Shown here piece by piece: positions 6,702 through 15,090 of a stretch of DNA of 64,000 nucleotides. Under the pieces are notes generated by a model, which worked only from the letters and a program-made list of their open reading frames with translations, did not search any database and was not told the DNA's origin. The stretch covers positions 1-64,000 of the forward strand of contig JAOTYK010000003.1 in the NCBI GenBank assembly GCA_029861955.1. Reading direction: 5' to 3'. The position numbers were made by a program, and so were the translations under genes. Position 1 is the stretch's first letter. The number at the start of each line of letters is the position of its first letter. The DNA comes from Acidobacteriota bacterium (GTDB lineage Bacteria > Acidobacteriota > Polarisedimenticolia > Polarisedimenticolales > Polarisedimenticolaceae).

Positions 6702-8996
6702 CTAGTGCAACTCGGCCGCGCGGATCTTTTCCCACTGCGAGCGGGTCAGAGCCGGACTGAGCTCGCCCAGGCCGGAGAGCGTGGTGTGCAGATTGAAGCC
6801 CGAGATACCGCTCTGCCGGACGAACCGGGCCAGCCCCCGGTAAAAGCGCGGCGTGTACTCCCACTCGTCGACGATCTGGAACGACACCCAGGGATCGGTC
6901 CCGGTCAGCGCACGGATGTCGAAAATAGCGGTCTGCCAGTACGGCGAAGCGATGGGAACCCAGTAAGTGCCGGGGAAGACCAGCATGATCTCGTCGGCGA
7001 CCTGCGCCAGGGCCTGCAGGTCCTGATGCCCGACCTCCACCGGGCTCAGCCCGTAGTAGCGGTTCTCGATGGCGAAGGGATAACCGGTCACAACCGTCTC
7101 CACGTCCGGGTCGACGGCCTTGATCGTGTTGATCAACGTCGTGGCATAGTCGGTGATCTCGTCCGCCATCCACGACGGTCCGTTCGGACAGTCGGCGTGC
7201 CCCATCGTGTCGGTATTCCCGAAGAGATTGGCAAAGAACAGGTAGTCGAGAACGACACCGTCAACTTCGTAGTTCGAGACCAGGTTCTGCAGCAGGGTGA
7301 CGAGTTGGTCCTCGTACGCCTGGACGCACGGTGATAGGTTCAGGTTCGGGTACCCGCCGCTGCTGTACTCGTTCAGTTTTTGTAACCAGTCGGGTTGTTC
7401 CCCGGCGGTCTGACGGTCCGCCAGCGTGGCAAAACCGGCGTAGACCTTTTTCCCCCGGGCGTGGGCCTCCTGGATCAGCGGACCCAGGGCGTCGGACTGC
7501 TCTCTCACCGCCCAGCCGCTGGAACTGAAATAGAGATAGCCCTTCAGACTCTTCACGGTCAGGACCAACGTGTCGAAGTCCCCCGATTGGTCCACGACGT
7601 AGGGAGCGCCGTAGTCCAGCACGTCCCGCGGGTTGATGTAGACGCTCGTCCGTTCCTCGACGGCGGCGGGAACCGGTTCGAGGCCGCTGACGGCGTTGAT
7701 GCGAGCGATGAAGTCGTCACCGGAAGTGGGATGCGGCATGTTCTTGGTCCCCGGCGGGACCGGGTCGTAGTAGAACGAATTGTCGAGCGGGTCGGATCCG
7801 TACGGAGCATGGGTGTCGATGTTGATCCAGCCCTGGTTTGAAAAATAAGCGGCGCCCGCGGTAGACGACGGAATACCCACGGTACGAAATAGGTGAGAGA
7901 TGATCTTCCGTGGAACGCCGCTGGTGTGGAAGAAGTGGTTCTCGATCTCCCACCCTGAGCGATCCCCCCAGAATTGGGTCTTGCCACTGGTATAGCCCAC
8001 GGTGTTCAACCACTGATCGAGACACCAATCGTAGAACTTCTCGCCGGCCTGATACGCGTTGTGCGTGTTGCCGTAAATGTCACGTGCCAGTTTGAGCATG
8101 CTGTACTGATGCGCCGACGATCCGTAGTAACGCCGTGAATGGTTGGGGAAGAACGCGGTGCCGTCGGACTGCTCGAGAGCGGACGTGTAGTCCTCGAAAC
8201 CTGCCGGCGTCGACCAGGGGACCAGACCTTCGGCGGAAATGATGTACCGATTCCACAGCTCGGGAAGGTAGCCCTGGAATTCCCGCGCGCGTAACAACCC
8301 CGCGGCGTAGTAGACCAGCTCGGCGTAACGGACCTCGGCGGTCGTCCCCTGGACCGTCAGGCTCGACGGGTATTCGCCGCTTGCGATGTAGACGTCGTCC
8401 AGTTGTCGCAGCAGAGCTAAGTACTCGTCACGGGTGAAGGGACGATCGTAATACGTGTCCTCGAGCGTGATGCCGGGGTAGGGGTTGTTGGGTGGGATCA
8501 GCCCGGCCGGGGCCTGGGGCGGGGGAAACGGATCCTCGGACGTCATCGCTAGAAGGGATCTCGACGACAGGTGCAGGAACTCAGCCGAGTTAATGAATTG
8601 TCCACCGTAGAGGATGCTCTCGTCCAGCATGCGCAACGTTTCCATCGAACCCGCAAGATCCGTCGACGAGGCCAGCAGGTCGTCGAGGACCTGCGGTCGA
8701 CTCGTCACGTTGTAGAACCACAGATCGCCTGCGGGAGGACTGTCGGTCCAGGTTGTCAGGAGGGTCTGGGCGATTTCGGCCGCAACCCCAGGCAGCGCCC
8801 CCGGGTCGACGGACCGATAGATTTCGTAGTCCGGTTGCTTGCCGCTCCACGACAAGGTGACCTGCGAGGCCGCGGGTCCGCGGCTCACGGTCAGTGTCAC
8901 GCCGTCCCCGGCAACCGACGGCTGGCAGACGGCGCCGGCGATCCAAAGGACGACCAGCCAGGCGACGAGTGTTCCCTGGGTCGCATGAGATCGCAT
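6702..8996 (-). CDS. Secreted transglutaminase-like / GHL10-type glycosidase-like protein
   Basis: 764 residues from ATG 8996 with GGAGGT 4 nt upstream; a signal peptide follows (MRSHATQGTLVAWLVVLWIAGAVC). Residues about 40-110 look like a fibronectin-type beta domain. The middle (about 270-430) contains GVPRKIISHLFRTVGIPS and AAYFSNQGWINIDTHAP, reminiscent of the transglutaminase-like core that prepares substrates in cell-wall or peptide cleavage. The C-terminal 300 residues form a TIM-barrel glycosidase-like domain: EAHARGKKVYAGF, then SNYEVDGVVLDYLFF with the expected Asp, and ISGFNLHT near the end, as in the GHL10/DUF4015 group. A role in degrading extracellular or wall polymers is inferred. 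No catalytic Cys-His-Asp triad could be confirmed in the middle domain. Confidence 0.6.
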   Translation of the reverse strand: MRSHATQGTLVAWLVVLWIAGAVCQPSVAGDGVTLTVSRGPAASQVTLSWSGKQPDYEIYRSVDPGALPGVAAEIAQTLLTTWTDSPPAGDLWFYNVTSRPQVLDDLLASSTDLAGSMETLRMLDESILYGGQFINSAEFLHLSSRSLLAMTSEDPFPPPQAPAGLIPPNNPYPGITLEDTYYDRPFTRDEYLALLRQLDDVYIASGEYPSSLTVQGTTAEVRYAELVYYAAGLLRAREFQGYLPELWNRYIISAEGLVPWSTPAGFEDYTSALEQSDGTAFFPNHSRRYYGSSAHQYSMLKLARDIYGNTHNAYQAGEKFYDWCLDQWLNTVGYTSGKTQFWGDRSGWEIENHFFHTSGVPRKIISHLFRTVGIPSSTAGAAYFSNQGWINIDTHAPYGSDPLDNSFYYDPVPPGTKNMPHPTSGDDFIARINAVSGLEPVPAAVEERTSVYINPRDVLDYGAPYVVDQSGDFDTLVLTVKSLKGYLYFSSSGWAVREQSDALGPLIQEAHARGKKVYAGFATLADRQTAGEQPDWLQKLNEYSSGGYPNLNLSPCVQAYEDQLVTLLQNLVSNYEVDGVVLDYLFFANLFGNTDTMGHADCPNGPSWMADEITDYATTLINTIKAVDPDVETVVTGYPFAIENRYYGLSPVEVGHQDLQALAQVADEIMLVFPGTYWVPIASPYWQTAIFDIRALTGTDPWVSFQIVDEWEYTPRFYRGLARFVRQSGISGFNLHTTLSGLGELSPALTRSQWEKIRAAELH

Positions 8997-9024
8997 GAGC
9001 ACCTCCGAATGTAGGAAAGACATC

Positions 9025-9030
9025 ATTATA
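9025..9030 (-). promoter_or_regulatory. -10 element TATAAT upstream of the secreted protein gene
   Basis: Perfect TATAAT on the minus strand, 28 bp before ATG 8996, in a short AT-rich patch. The -35 window reads ATCGAC, a weak match at 17 bp spacing. Confidence 0.4.
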
Positions 9031-9067
9031 TAAGGATCCTCGGAGAGGTCGATTCTGAATCGCGTGC

Positions 9068-9182
9068 TGTCCATTTATTGGGCCGACCGACATTTCGAGT
9101 TGATGCGCGACTCGCAAATCGATCTACGCAGCGGCGCGATGGTAGAAGCGCAACATTCCGCCGAGCCGCTGGGCGCACTCGA
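9068..9182 (-). mobile_element. IS-A 3'-terminal fragment
   Basis: Begins with the terminus TGTCCATTTATTGGGCCGAC and continues with ATCGATCTACGC and the end of the transposase (ATTCCGCCGAGCCGCTGGGC), matching 2029-2150 with more divergence. It is cut where a repeat end (CCACCA) begins. Confidence 0.65.
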
Positions 9183-9183
9183 T

Positions 9184-9227
9184 CCACCATGCTTATGTGA
9201 TTGCTGTTGTTTTACTTATCGTTCCGT
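9184..9227 (+). repeat. Remnant of the repeat right flank after a CCACCA end
   Basis: CCACCA followed by GCTTATGTGATTGCTGTTGT matches the right flank of R10 (34813 onward: CCACCA, CCTAAGTGATTGCAGTTGTT). The tRNA-like part itself has been replaced by the IS-A fragment to the left. Confidence 0.5.
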
Positions 9228-9400
9228 CGGTAAAATGGACAAGCGGCCTTTCCACCGAGCATCCGAATATCGGCTCCGTCCTGGGTCCGACAATACGCCC
9301 GCTGATCGACGGCGATCTTGCGGGGATCGAGGCCTCGACGGATCAGCCGGCGCGCTGCGGAAGTTCGGACGCGTGCCGCATTGGAAGGTGGACTAAAACA

Positions 9401-10066
9401 ATGACTCAAAGCCTGACACGGGTCGGAGCTTGGTTGGCAGATTCCAGAGCCGGCCGATTGACCGCACTGATCATCATCACGGCACTAGGCGTCTGGATAA
9501 CGCCAGCCGGAATACTGCTGATCTTCATCTGGAAGTTTCTGACAAAGACCAAGATGAAAGAGCTGGGGTTCTGGAGACCTCGGAGTTGGGTCAAGACCAT
9601 AGCTTTCGGGATAGTCCTCGGAGTATTCCTCAAGCTGATCTTCAAGTCCCTGGTCATACCCCTGGTCGGAGTTGAATCGTCAGGAGGCACGTTTGACTTC
9701 CTCGAGGGTAATCTGAGTGCCGCACTCGGTTTCGGGCTGTTTGTGATCTTTTCTGCGGGGTTCGGAGAGGAGCTCGTTTACCGTGGGTATTTCTTTTCGC
9801 GAGTAGCGCAAATGTTCGGTTCTACTCGAACGATCAAAGTCTCGACGGTCTTGCTCGGCAGTCTGATCTTCGGCATACCGCATATCTACCAAGGTGTGAA
9901 TGGTGCCATTCAAGCGACATTGATGGGTGTGATTATCGGGGTCATGTACTTCAAGAACCACGGAAACCTCTGGCTGTTGATTGTCATGCACGCGTGTTTC
10001 GATCTCTTCGCCATCTACCTCATCTACAGTGATCTCGATAGCCAGGTTGCTCGTTGGTTTTTCTAG
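9401..10066 (+). CDS. CPBP-family intramembrane metalloprotease
   Basis: 221 residues from ATG 9401, with GGAAGGTGG about 9 nt upstream; a longer in-frame reading from 9197 would start inside the repeat flank and is unlikely. Polytopic: about six membrane segments. The family signature is present: FGEELVYRGYFFSR (EExxxR) near residue 125, IPHIYQGVNGAIQA (the conserved His of motif 2) and VMHACFDLFAIY (motif 3 His and Asp/Asn position). CPBP/CAAX proteases cleave or process membrane proteins and peptides; the substrate here is unknown. Confidence 0.85.
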   Translation: MTQSLTRVGAWLADSRAGRLTALIIITALGVWITPAGILLIFIWKFLTKTKMKELGFWRPRSWVKTIAFGIVLGVFLKLIFKSLVIPLVGVESSGGTFDFLEGNLSAALGFGLFVIFSAGFGEELVYRGYFFSRVAQMFGSTRTIKVSTVLLGSLIFGIPHIYQGVNGAIQATLMGVIIGVMYFKNHGNLWLLIVMHACFDLFAIYLIYSDLDSQVARWFF

Positions 10067-10083
10067 CGCGCGTCATGGGCGAG

Positions 10084-10231
10084 CGTCGCCGCGCCTGCGG
10101 CGTCGAGTCCTGGTGGGCCCACCATTTCAAGTGGTTGTAGTGCAATGGGTTGGGGTGATGAGGGCGAGCACGACTGCAGGGCGCGATTCCGAAAAGTGTC
10201 CAAAAAGTGCTCAAACTGAAATGGGAAAGAC
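10084..10231 (+). repeat. tRNA-derived repeat R4 with right flank
   Basis: Carries the T-loop hairpin and the tRNA 3' end to CCA at 10124, but no anticodon arm. The following 105 bp (TTTCAAGTGGTTGTAGTGCAA...) match the right flank of R1, and then an IS-A fragment follows as in R1. Confidence 0.65.
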
Positions 10232-10305
10232 CGATCGACAGCTATCGACGTGACGGTGTACGGGTTAGAACTGCCCGGATTCAGGCTCGGCCGAGTACCT
10301 GGACA
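10232..10305 (-). mobile_element. IS-A 5'-terminal fragment
   Basis: GATCGACAGCTATCGACGTG through CGGCCGAGTACCTGGACA, the same terminal segment as at 1040-1117, non-coding. Ends at the IS terminus. Confidence 0.65.
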
Positions 10306-10343
10306 GCACGCTCGTCTTACGTCGTACCGCGCAACGGATCCCG

Positions 10344-11900
10344 TTACTTCGCGCCGACGGCCCAGTCCGGTAGCACGCCGGGCTCGATAGCGAAGACCGT
10401 GACGCCCAAGGTGTAGAACATGAGTGTGATCAACACGACTGCGATCAGGTTGAGCACCAGACCGACCTTCGCCATCTCGGCGATCCGAACCCGTCCGCTC
10501 GCGAAGATGACGGCGTTGGGGGGCGTCGCCACCGGCATCATGAACGCACAGGACGCCGCGAGCGTGGCCGGCACCATCAGCATCAGCGGGTTGAGCCCCA
10601 GCGTGGTGGCGGCCGATGCCAGGATGGGCAGAAACAGCTCGGTCGTCGCGGTGTTGGACGTGAGTTCGGTAAGAAAGGTCAGGACGGTGCACACGCCGGC
10701 AATCATCAAAGGCGGCGAGAACCCTTCGAGTCCGGCGAACTGTTGTCCAACGTAGCCGGAAAGCCCGGTGCTCTGAAAGCCGCTCGCCAGGGCGAAGCCG
10801 CCGCCGAACAGCAGCACGATGTGCCAGGGGACACGGCGAAAAACGCCGACGTCGAGCACGGCGCGGCCTGCCTGCGGGTCCGAGGCCCGCGAAGGGATCA
10901 GGAACAGCAGCAAGGCCATCGCCATCGCCACCGTCCCATCATCGATCAACTCTGGAAACGGAAGCAGCCCGGCCCAGCCAGGTACCGTGAGCCCCCCGAG
11001 CTGAAGGTCTTGGCGGAAGACCCACAGCACTGCGGTGCACAGGAAGACGACCAGCACCACCGCTTCCGCAAAGCGCAGCGGACCCAGCCGTCGATAGTTT
11101 TGCAGAACCACCTCTCGCGACAACCGTAGGCTCGGGGGCGAGCGGAAGAACACCCGGGTCAATAGCAGCCAGATCACGAGCAGCATGCCGGCGCTCAACG
11201 GTAGGCCGATCAGCATCCACTGGCCGAAGCCGATCGGTTCGGCGTCCGGAAAGACGATCTCGAAGATGCGCACGAACGAGAGATTGGGAGGCGTCCCCAC
11301 CAGCGTGGCCATGCCCCCCACGCTCGCCCCGTAGGCGATGGCGAGTAACATGGCAGTGCTCAACGGCCGGACCCGTTCCTGGCCCAGCGTGCGCTCCAGC
11401 TCACCGATGATCGCCAGGCCGATGGCCAGCATCATGATCGACGTGGCCGTGTTGGAGATCCACATCGACAGCATTGCCGAAGCGAGCATGAAGCTGAGCA
11501 CCAGCCGCGAGGGTCCCCCGCCGATCAACCGGATGATCCACAGGGCAATCCGCTCGTGCAAGCCCCAGCGTTCCATGGCCAGCGCGATCATGAATCCTCC
11601 GACGAACAGGAAGATGACGTGGTTGACGTAGATCGGGGCGGTCTGCCGGCCGTCCATGATCCCCAGAAGCGGGTAGAGAACGAGCGGCAGCAGGGAAGTG
11701 GCCGCCAGCGGGATCGCCTCGCTGATCCACCACACCGCCATCAGCGTCGCCACCGCGGCCATGCGGGTCACCTGCGGCTCGCCGGGCTGCAGATCGGCAA
11801 ACCCAACGACGACGAGGAACAGGGCGGGACCCAACCATAGACCGATACGACGCCCCATCGCACCGTCGGATCCCGAGGATTCTGTGGCCGGCTCCGTCAA
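10344..11900 (-). CDS. DASS/SLC13-family sodium-coupled anion (dicarboxylate/sulfate) symporter
   Basis: 518 residues from TTG 11900, which has GGAGGG 7 nt upstream. About 12 membrane segments. The two duplicated SNT motifs that bind sodium and substrate are present: SMWISNTATSIMML near residue 150 and LTELTSNTATTELFLPI near 420. The N-terminal AVWWISEAIPLAATSLLPL is also typical. Length matches the family. Substrate (sulfate, succinate, malate or citrate) cannot be fixed from sequence. The gene stands alone between R4 and a secreted protease gene on the same strand. Confidence 0.9.
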   Translation of the reverse strand: MTEPATESSGSDGAMGRRIGLWLGPALFLVVVGFADLQPGEPQVTRMAAVATLMAVWWISEAIPLAATSLLPLVLYPLLGIMDGRQTAPIYVNHVIFLFVGGFMIALAMERWGLHERIALWIIRLIGGGPSRLVLSFMLASAMLSMWISNTATSIMMLAIGLAIIGELERTLGQERVRPLSTAMLLAIAYGASVGGMATLVGTPPNLSFVRIFEIVFPDAEPIGFGQWMLIGLPLSAGMLLVIWLLLTRVFFRSPPSLRLSREVVLQNYRRLGPLRFAEAVVLVVFLCTAVLWVFRQDLQLGGLTVPGWAGLLPFPELIDDGTVAMAMALLLFLIPSRASDPQAGRAVLDVGVFRRVPWHIVLLFGGGFALASGFQSTGLSGYVGQQFAGLEGFSPPLMIAGVCTVLTFLTELTSNTATTELFLPILASAATTLGLNPLMLMVPATLAASCAFMMPVATPPNAVIFASGRVRIAEMAKVGLVLNLIAVVLITLMFYTLGVTVFAIEPGVLPDWAVGAK

Positions 11901-12010
11901 GAAGCGTCCCTCCGACGCAGGTCATTCTACGCGACTCGTCACCGCGATGGACTGCTCGGTGCCGGAGGCAGGACTCGCCGTCGCACTGGAATGGACAAGC
12001 GGCCTTTGCG

Positions 12011-14701
12011 TCAGTACGGCCCCAGACATCCGGGATCCTCCCGCGCGGCAACCTGATAGTAGGCTGTGCCGGTCGGTGTCGGAAGCAACAACCCCGGTGT
12101 GCCGCCGGTCGCTGCGCCTTCAGGTAGAACGATCCCATCCGCCGTCTCGCTGCTGAGAACGACGTAGTCGGTGGGTGGCGTGATCAGGTCCGTCCAGGTA
12201 AAACGCAACTCCGTTCCCTCAACGCTCAACGTCAGATTCTCCACGACGTCAACCGGAGGTGTGGTGGGGCAGGTCACCGTGACCTGGAGCGAGTCGTCGT
12301 TCTCCGCAAACATCCCGGTCTGGTCCACCGCCGTGACTCTGGCGGTGTAGGTGCCGGTGGAACTGAAGACGACCGGGTGCGGGCCGTCACCCGTGACATC
12401 CGGCGCGGCTCCAGGAAAGCTCCAGCGCAGCTCCACCGAATCGCCGTCCGCGTCAGACGAACTGCCGCTGAACTGGACCGTATCTCCCGCCGACACGGTC
12501 GGATTGGGCGCCGGCGAGACGATCGATGCGACCGGGGGGTGGAAGCGGCAGCGCAGGCTACCCTGAAAGTCGGTCGCCTCGCCGAACCGCGTCTGCCAGG
12601 TGTCGCACATGTCGTTCACGGTATCGATGTTGTCGGTCGAGAACTCGCCAGGGCGCACGATCAGCACCATCGGCGCGAGAAAGTCCTGAATCGCGTCGGG
12701 GTAGGCCGGCACGCGGGGGCCCTCGGCGGCGATGATCTGATCGACGGTCACCGGCACCCGCACGCCGCTGACGAGGGTGTCGTTGGGCGCCCAGTAGCGG
12801 TCCGGCAACGGCGGATTCGAATCGCGGATGTACCACCAGTCCTCGGTACTCTCCGGCGGGATGAGCCCCATGATGTACAACTCGTGTGACGAGAATCCGT
12901 TTCCGCCACCCTTGATCACGGTGGGGGAGCTGAACGTCCCGTCGTTGTTGTCCTTCCAGAAGGATCCTCCCATCACCGAGTAGTCGGCGGGCTTGTAGAC
13001 CGCGCGCACCGCCGGCGTGTGAACCCAGCCGGCGGGGTGACTGTCCGCCGGGTCCAGAACTCGCACGGGTCCGGCGCCCTCGTCGATGGAAAACTGGTAG
13101 AGCCAACGATGCGCCAACTCGTGGTTGAGCACCTGCATGCTGGCGATCTCGTCGCCGTGCACCGCCAACTGGTTCAGATGCAGCAGGCCCGGCGAGCGAG
13201 GTTCCGCACTCGATCCGTAACCGATCCCGTCGGCTCCGTTGTTACCCCCGGCGTGATATCCGCCACCGAAGAAGAACAGGTCCGTCTGCAGGTTTTGCAA
13301 GGCGGGGAAGGCCTCGATCACGGAGGGGTCCTCAAACAGCGGGGCGACGGCGGCAAGCACCTCACCGGGCTGCAGCGCGGGAAGTGTGAAGGCCTCGTAG
13401 ATCGGCCGGTCGCCGACGGTGGTGGGAAGATCCGCGGTGAGATCGAGCATCATACGACCGTCGGGTGGGGCGAACGTGGCCGTCAGCTCCATCGAGTCGC
13501 CGTCCTCGAACGGCGTGTCTCCGCGGAACGTGGTGAACGTCAGATGAATGTCGTTGCCGGTCAACGGTAGGTTCCACAGACGCAGGTTCATCCGTAGCGT
13601 GTTGCCCTCGAGTTTCACCTGCTCCGTCACGTAATAGAACTGGCCCCGTTGCCACTGCAGCAGGATCGTGTCGAGGGGGGCAGCCGCCGCGTGGTCCCTC
13701 AGTTCGACCTGGTAGAAGAAGCGCTCCGGCGCTGTGGTCGAGGGTGGCGGTCCGGCCAGTTCGATCTCGACCTGCAGCAACTCCGAGGTGCCGACCTGTC
13801 GGACCGTTGCACCGAGGAAATCCATCGCGGTATCCTCCGGCGGCGGGATGGGCAGGTCGCCCGCCGGGTCCACCACGCTACCGCCGAGCCGCAGGTCACT
13901 CCAGAACGCGTCGTTGCCCGTCACCACGACCGGCGCGCCGTGTTCGATCCCGGAGACGGCGTTGTAGTTCAGCCGGATGCGTCCGTCGGGAAAGAGCACC
14001 ACCTGGACGTCGAGGTTCGCCGGATTGTCGTACTGCCAGGTGATCACGGCGTGGGTTGCGTCCCCCTGGATGTATGCGTTGCGACCGTAGAGGAACGAGC
14101 CGTGCTCGAGCGGGGAGATGCGCGGCAACCGGTCCAGCAGGACGTTGCCCTCGGCGAAGAAGCAGCCTTCCGTGCACAGCCCGACCTTGACCGGCTGGGT
14201 CGGTGCCTCGAAGGAGATCATGTTGGAGGTTGTCATCCAGAAAGTCGTGCGGTCCACACCACCGAATGGAAACGCGAAGACGCCGAGCGAGATCTGCTCT
14301 GCACGCCAGCCCGACTGGCCCGTCCACACGGCCTGGCCCGTCACCGGTTCGTACGCCGGCGGGATGAACGAGACGGCGTAGCCGTCCCCCGACGGGACGA
14401 ACTCGATCGATTGCATGGGCAGGGGCAGGTCGAAGACCCGGTCGTTGAGCAGGATGACTCCGGAGTCTTCGATCAGCAGCACGCCGTCCTGAAAGCTCAC
14501 CATCGGTGACGGGAGATGGTGCGAGCGTCCGGACGCGGTCCCGGTCGGAGCTCGTTTGGCCTGCGCCTCGAGGAAGGAGTCCATGTCTCTTCCGCTCGGG
14601 CACCAGGAATCTGTTTGTTGTTGGGGCGCGGGCGGAGCCGCGTGGATCGTGCCGACGACCACCCAGAGGCAGATACCGAGAAGTCTCGAGAATCGCGTCA
14701 T
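12011..14701 (-). CDS. Secreted HExxH metalloprotease-like protein with PKD domain
   Basis: 896 residues, excellent ribosome site AGGAGGAG before ATG 14701, signal peptide MTRFSRLLGICLWVVVGTIHA. A zinc-protease motif NHELAHRWLYQF lies near residue 524 (HExxH), in a block that also has HLNQLAVHGDE and SVMGGSFWKDNN. Upstream is a long beta-rich region (residues 60-470). Residues about 735-815 form a PKD-like domain (SGSSSDADGDSVELRWSFPG), and a final fibronectin-like domain closes the protein. The third zinc ligand could not be assigned. Likely acts outside the cell on proteins; the substrate is unknown. Confidence 0.65.
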   Translation of the reverse strand: MTRFSRLLGICLWVVVGTIHAAPPAPQQQTDSWCPSGRDMDSFLEAQAKRAPTGTASGRSHHLPSPMVSFQDGVLLIEDSGVILLNDRVFDLPLPMQSIEFVPSGDGYAVSFIPPAYEPVTGQAVWTGQSGWRAEQISLGVFAFPFGGVDRTTFWMTTSNMISFEAPTQPVKVGLCTEGCFFAEGNVLLDRLPRISPLEHGSFLYGRNAYIQGDATHAVITWQYDNPANLDVQVVLFPDGRIRLNYNAVSGIEHGAPVVVTGNDAFWSDLRLGGSVVDPAGDLPIPPPEDTAMDFLGATVRQVGTSELLQVEIELAGPPPSTTAPERFFYQVELRDHAAAAPLDTILLQWQRGQFYYVTEQVKLEGNTLRMNLRLWNLPLTGNDIHLTFTTFRGDTPFEDGDSMELTATFAPPDGRMMLDLTADLPTTVGDRPIYEAFTLPALQPGEVLAAVAPLFEDPSVIEAFPALQNLQTDLFFFGGGYHAGGNNGADGIGYGSSAEPRSPGLLHLNQLAVHGDEIASMQVLNHELAHRWLYQFSIDEGAGPVRVLDPADSHPAGWVHTPAVRAVYKPADYSVMGGSFWKDNNDGTFSSPTVIKGGGNGFSSHELYIMGLIPPESTEDWWYIRDSNPPLPDRYWAPNDTLVSGVRVPVTVDQIIAAEGPRVPAYPDAIQDFLAPMVLIVRPGEFSTDNIDTVNDMCDTWQTRFGEATDFQGSLRCRFHPPVASIVSPAPNPTVSAGDTVQFSGSSSDADGDSVELRWSFPGAAPDVTGDGPHPVVFSSTGTYTARVTAVDQTGMFAENDDSLQVTVTCPTTPPVDVVENLTLSVEGTELRFTWTDLITPPTDYVVLSSETADGIVLPEGAATGGTPGLLLPTPTGTAYYQVAAREDPGCLGPY

Positions 14702-14772
14702 GAGTTCTCCTCCTGGATCCGTTCACCCATGTATACCGCGATTGGACCGATAGGTCGATCCGCCGCCCGTGC

Positions 14773-14950
14773 CGTCCAAAAAGTGACATTGAGGATGGAA
14801 AACCTGGACGTCAACGGACACCCTGGACATCAAGAACAAAGGCGTTACGCAAAACTCCAGAAACCACGAACCTCTGAAGCGGACTCATAATCCGCGGGTC
14901 CCTGGTTGGCGTCGCCGCGCCTGCGGCGTCGAGTCCTGGTGGGCCCACCA
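14773..14950 (+). repeat. tRNA-derived repeat R5
   Basis: Left arm GTCCAAAAAGTGACATTGAGG (partly diverged), then the tRNA-like part 14879-14950: GCGGA-CTCATAA-TCCGC, GGGTC, T-arm with hairpin, TGGGCCCACCA. Followed directly by a kinase 5' remnant. Confidence 0.75.
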
Positions 14951-15057
14951 CACGGCAGCAGTAGGATAGACTCTACTCGTTGTTCGGCATAGGGAAACTG
15001 CAAGGTCGCCATCAAGGCCGGGCAACAACTATTTCACTACCGCTTCATCGAGAAAGC
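14951..15057 (+). pseudogene. 5' remnant of a Ser/Thr kinase gene joined to R5
   Basis: Leader GGATAGACTCTACTCGTTGT and a start region coding VAIKAGQQLFHYRFIEK, matching the first 16 residues of the kinase at 62102 (EPGQQLLHYRLTEK). It ends before the P-loop. Same junction as at 6493 and 62045. Confidence 0.65.
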
Positions 15058-15090
15058 GCCAGTCTTAGCAGTTCAACGGATCGCTGATAG

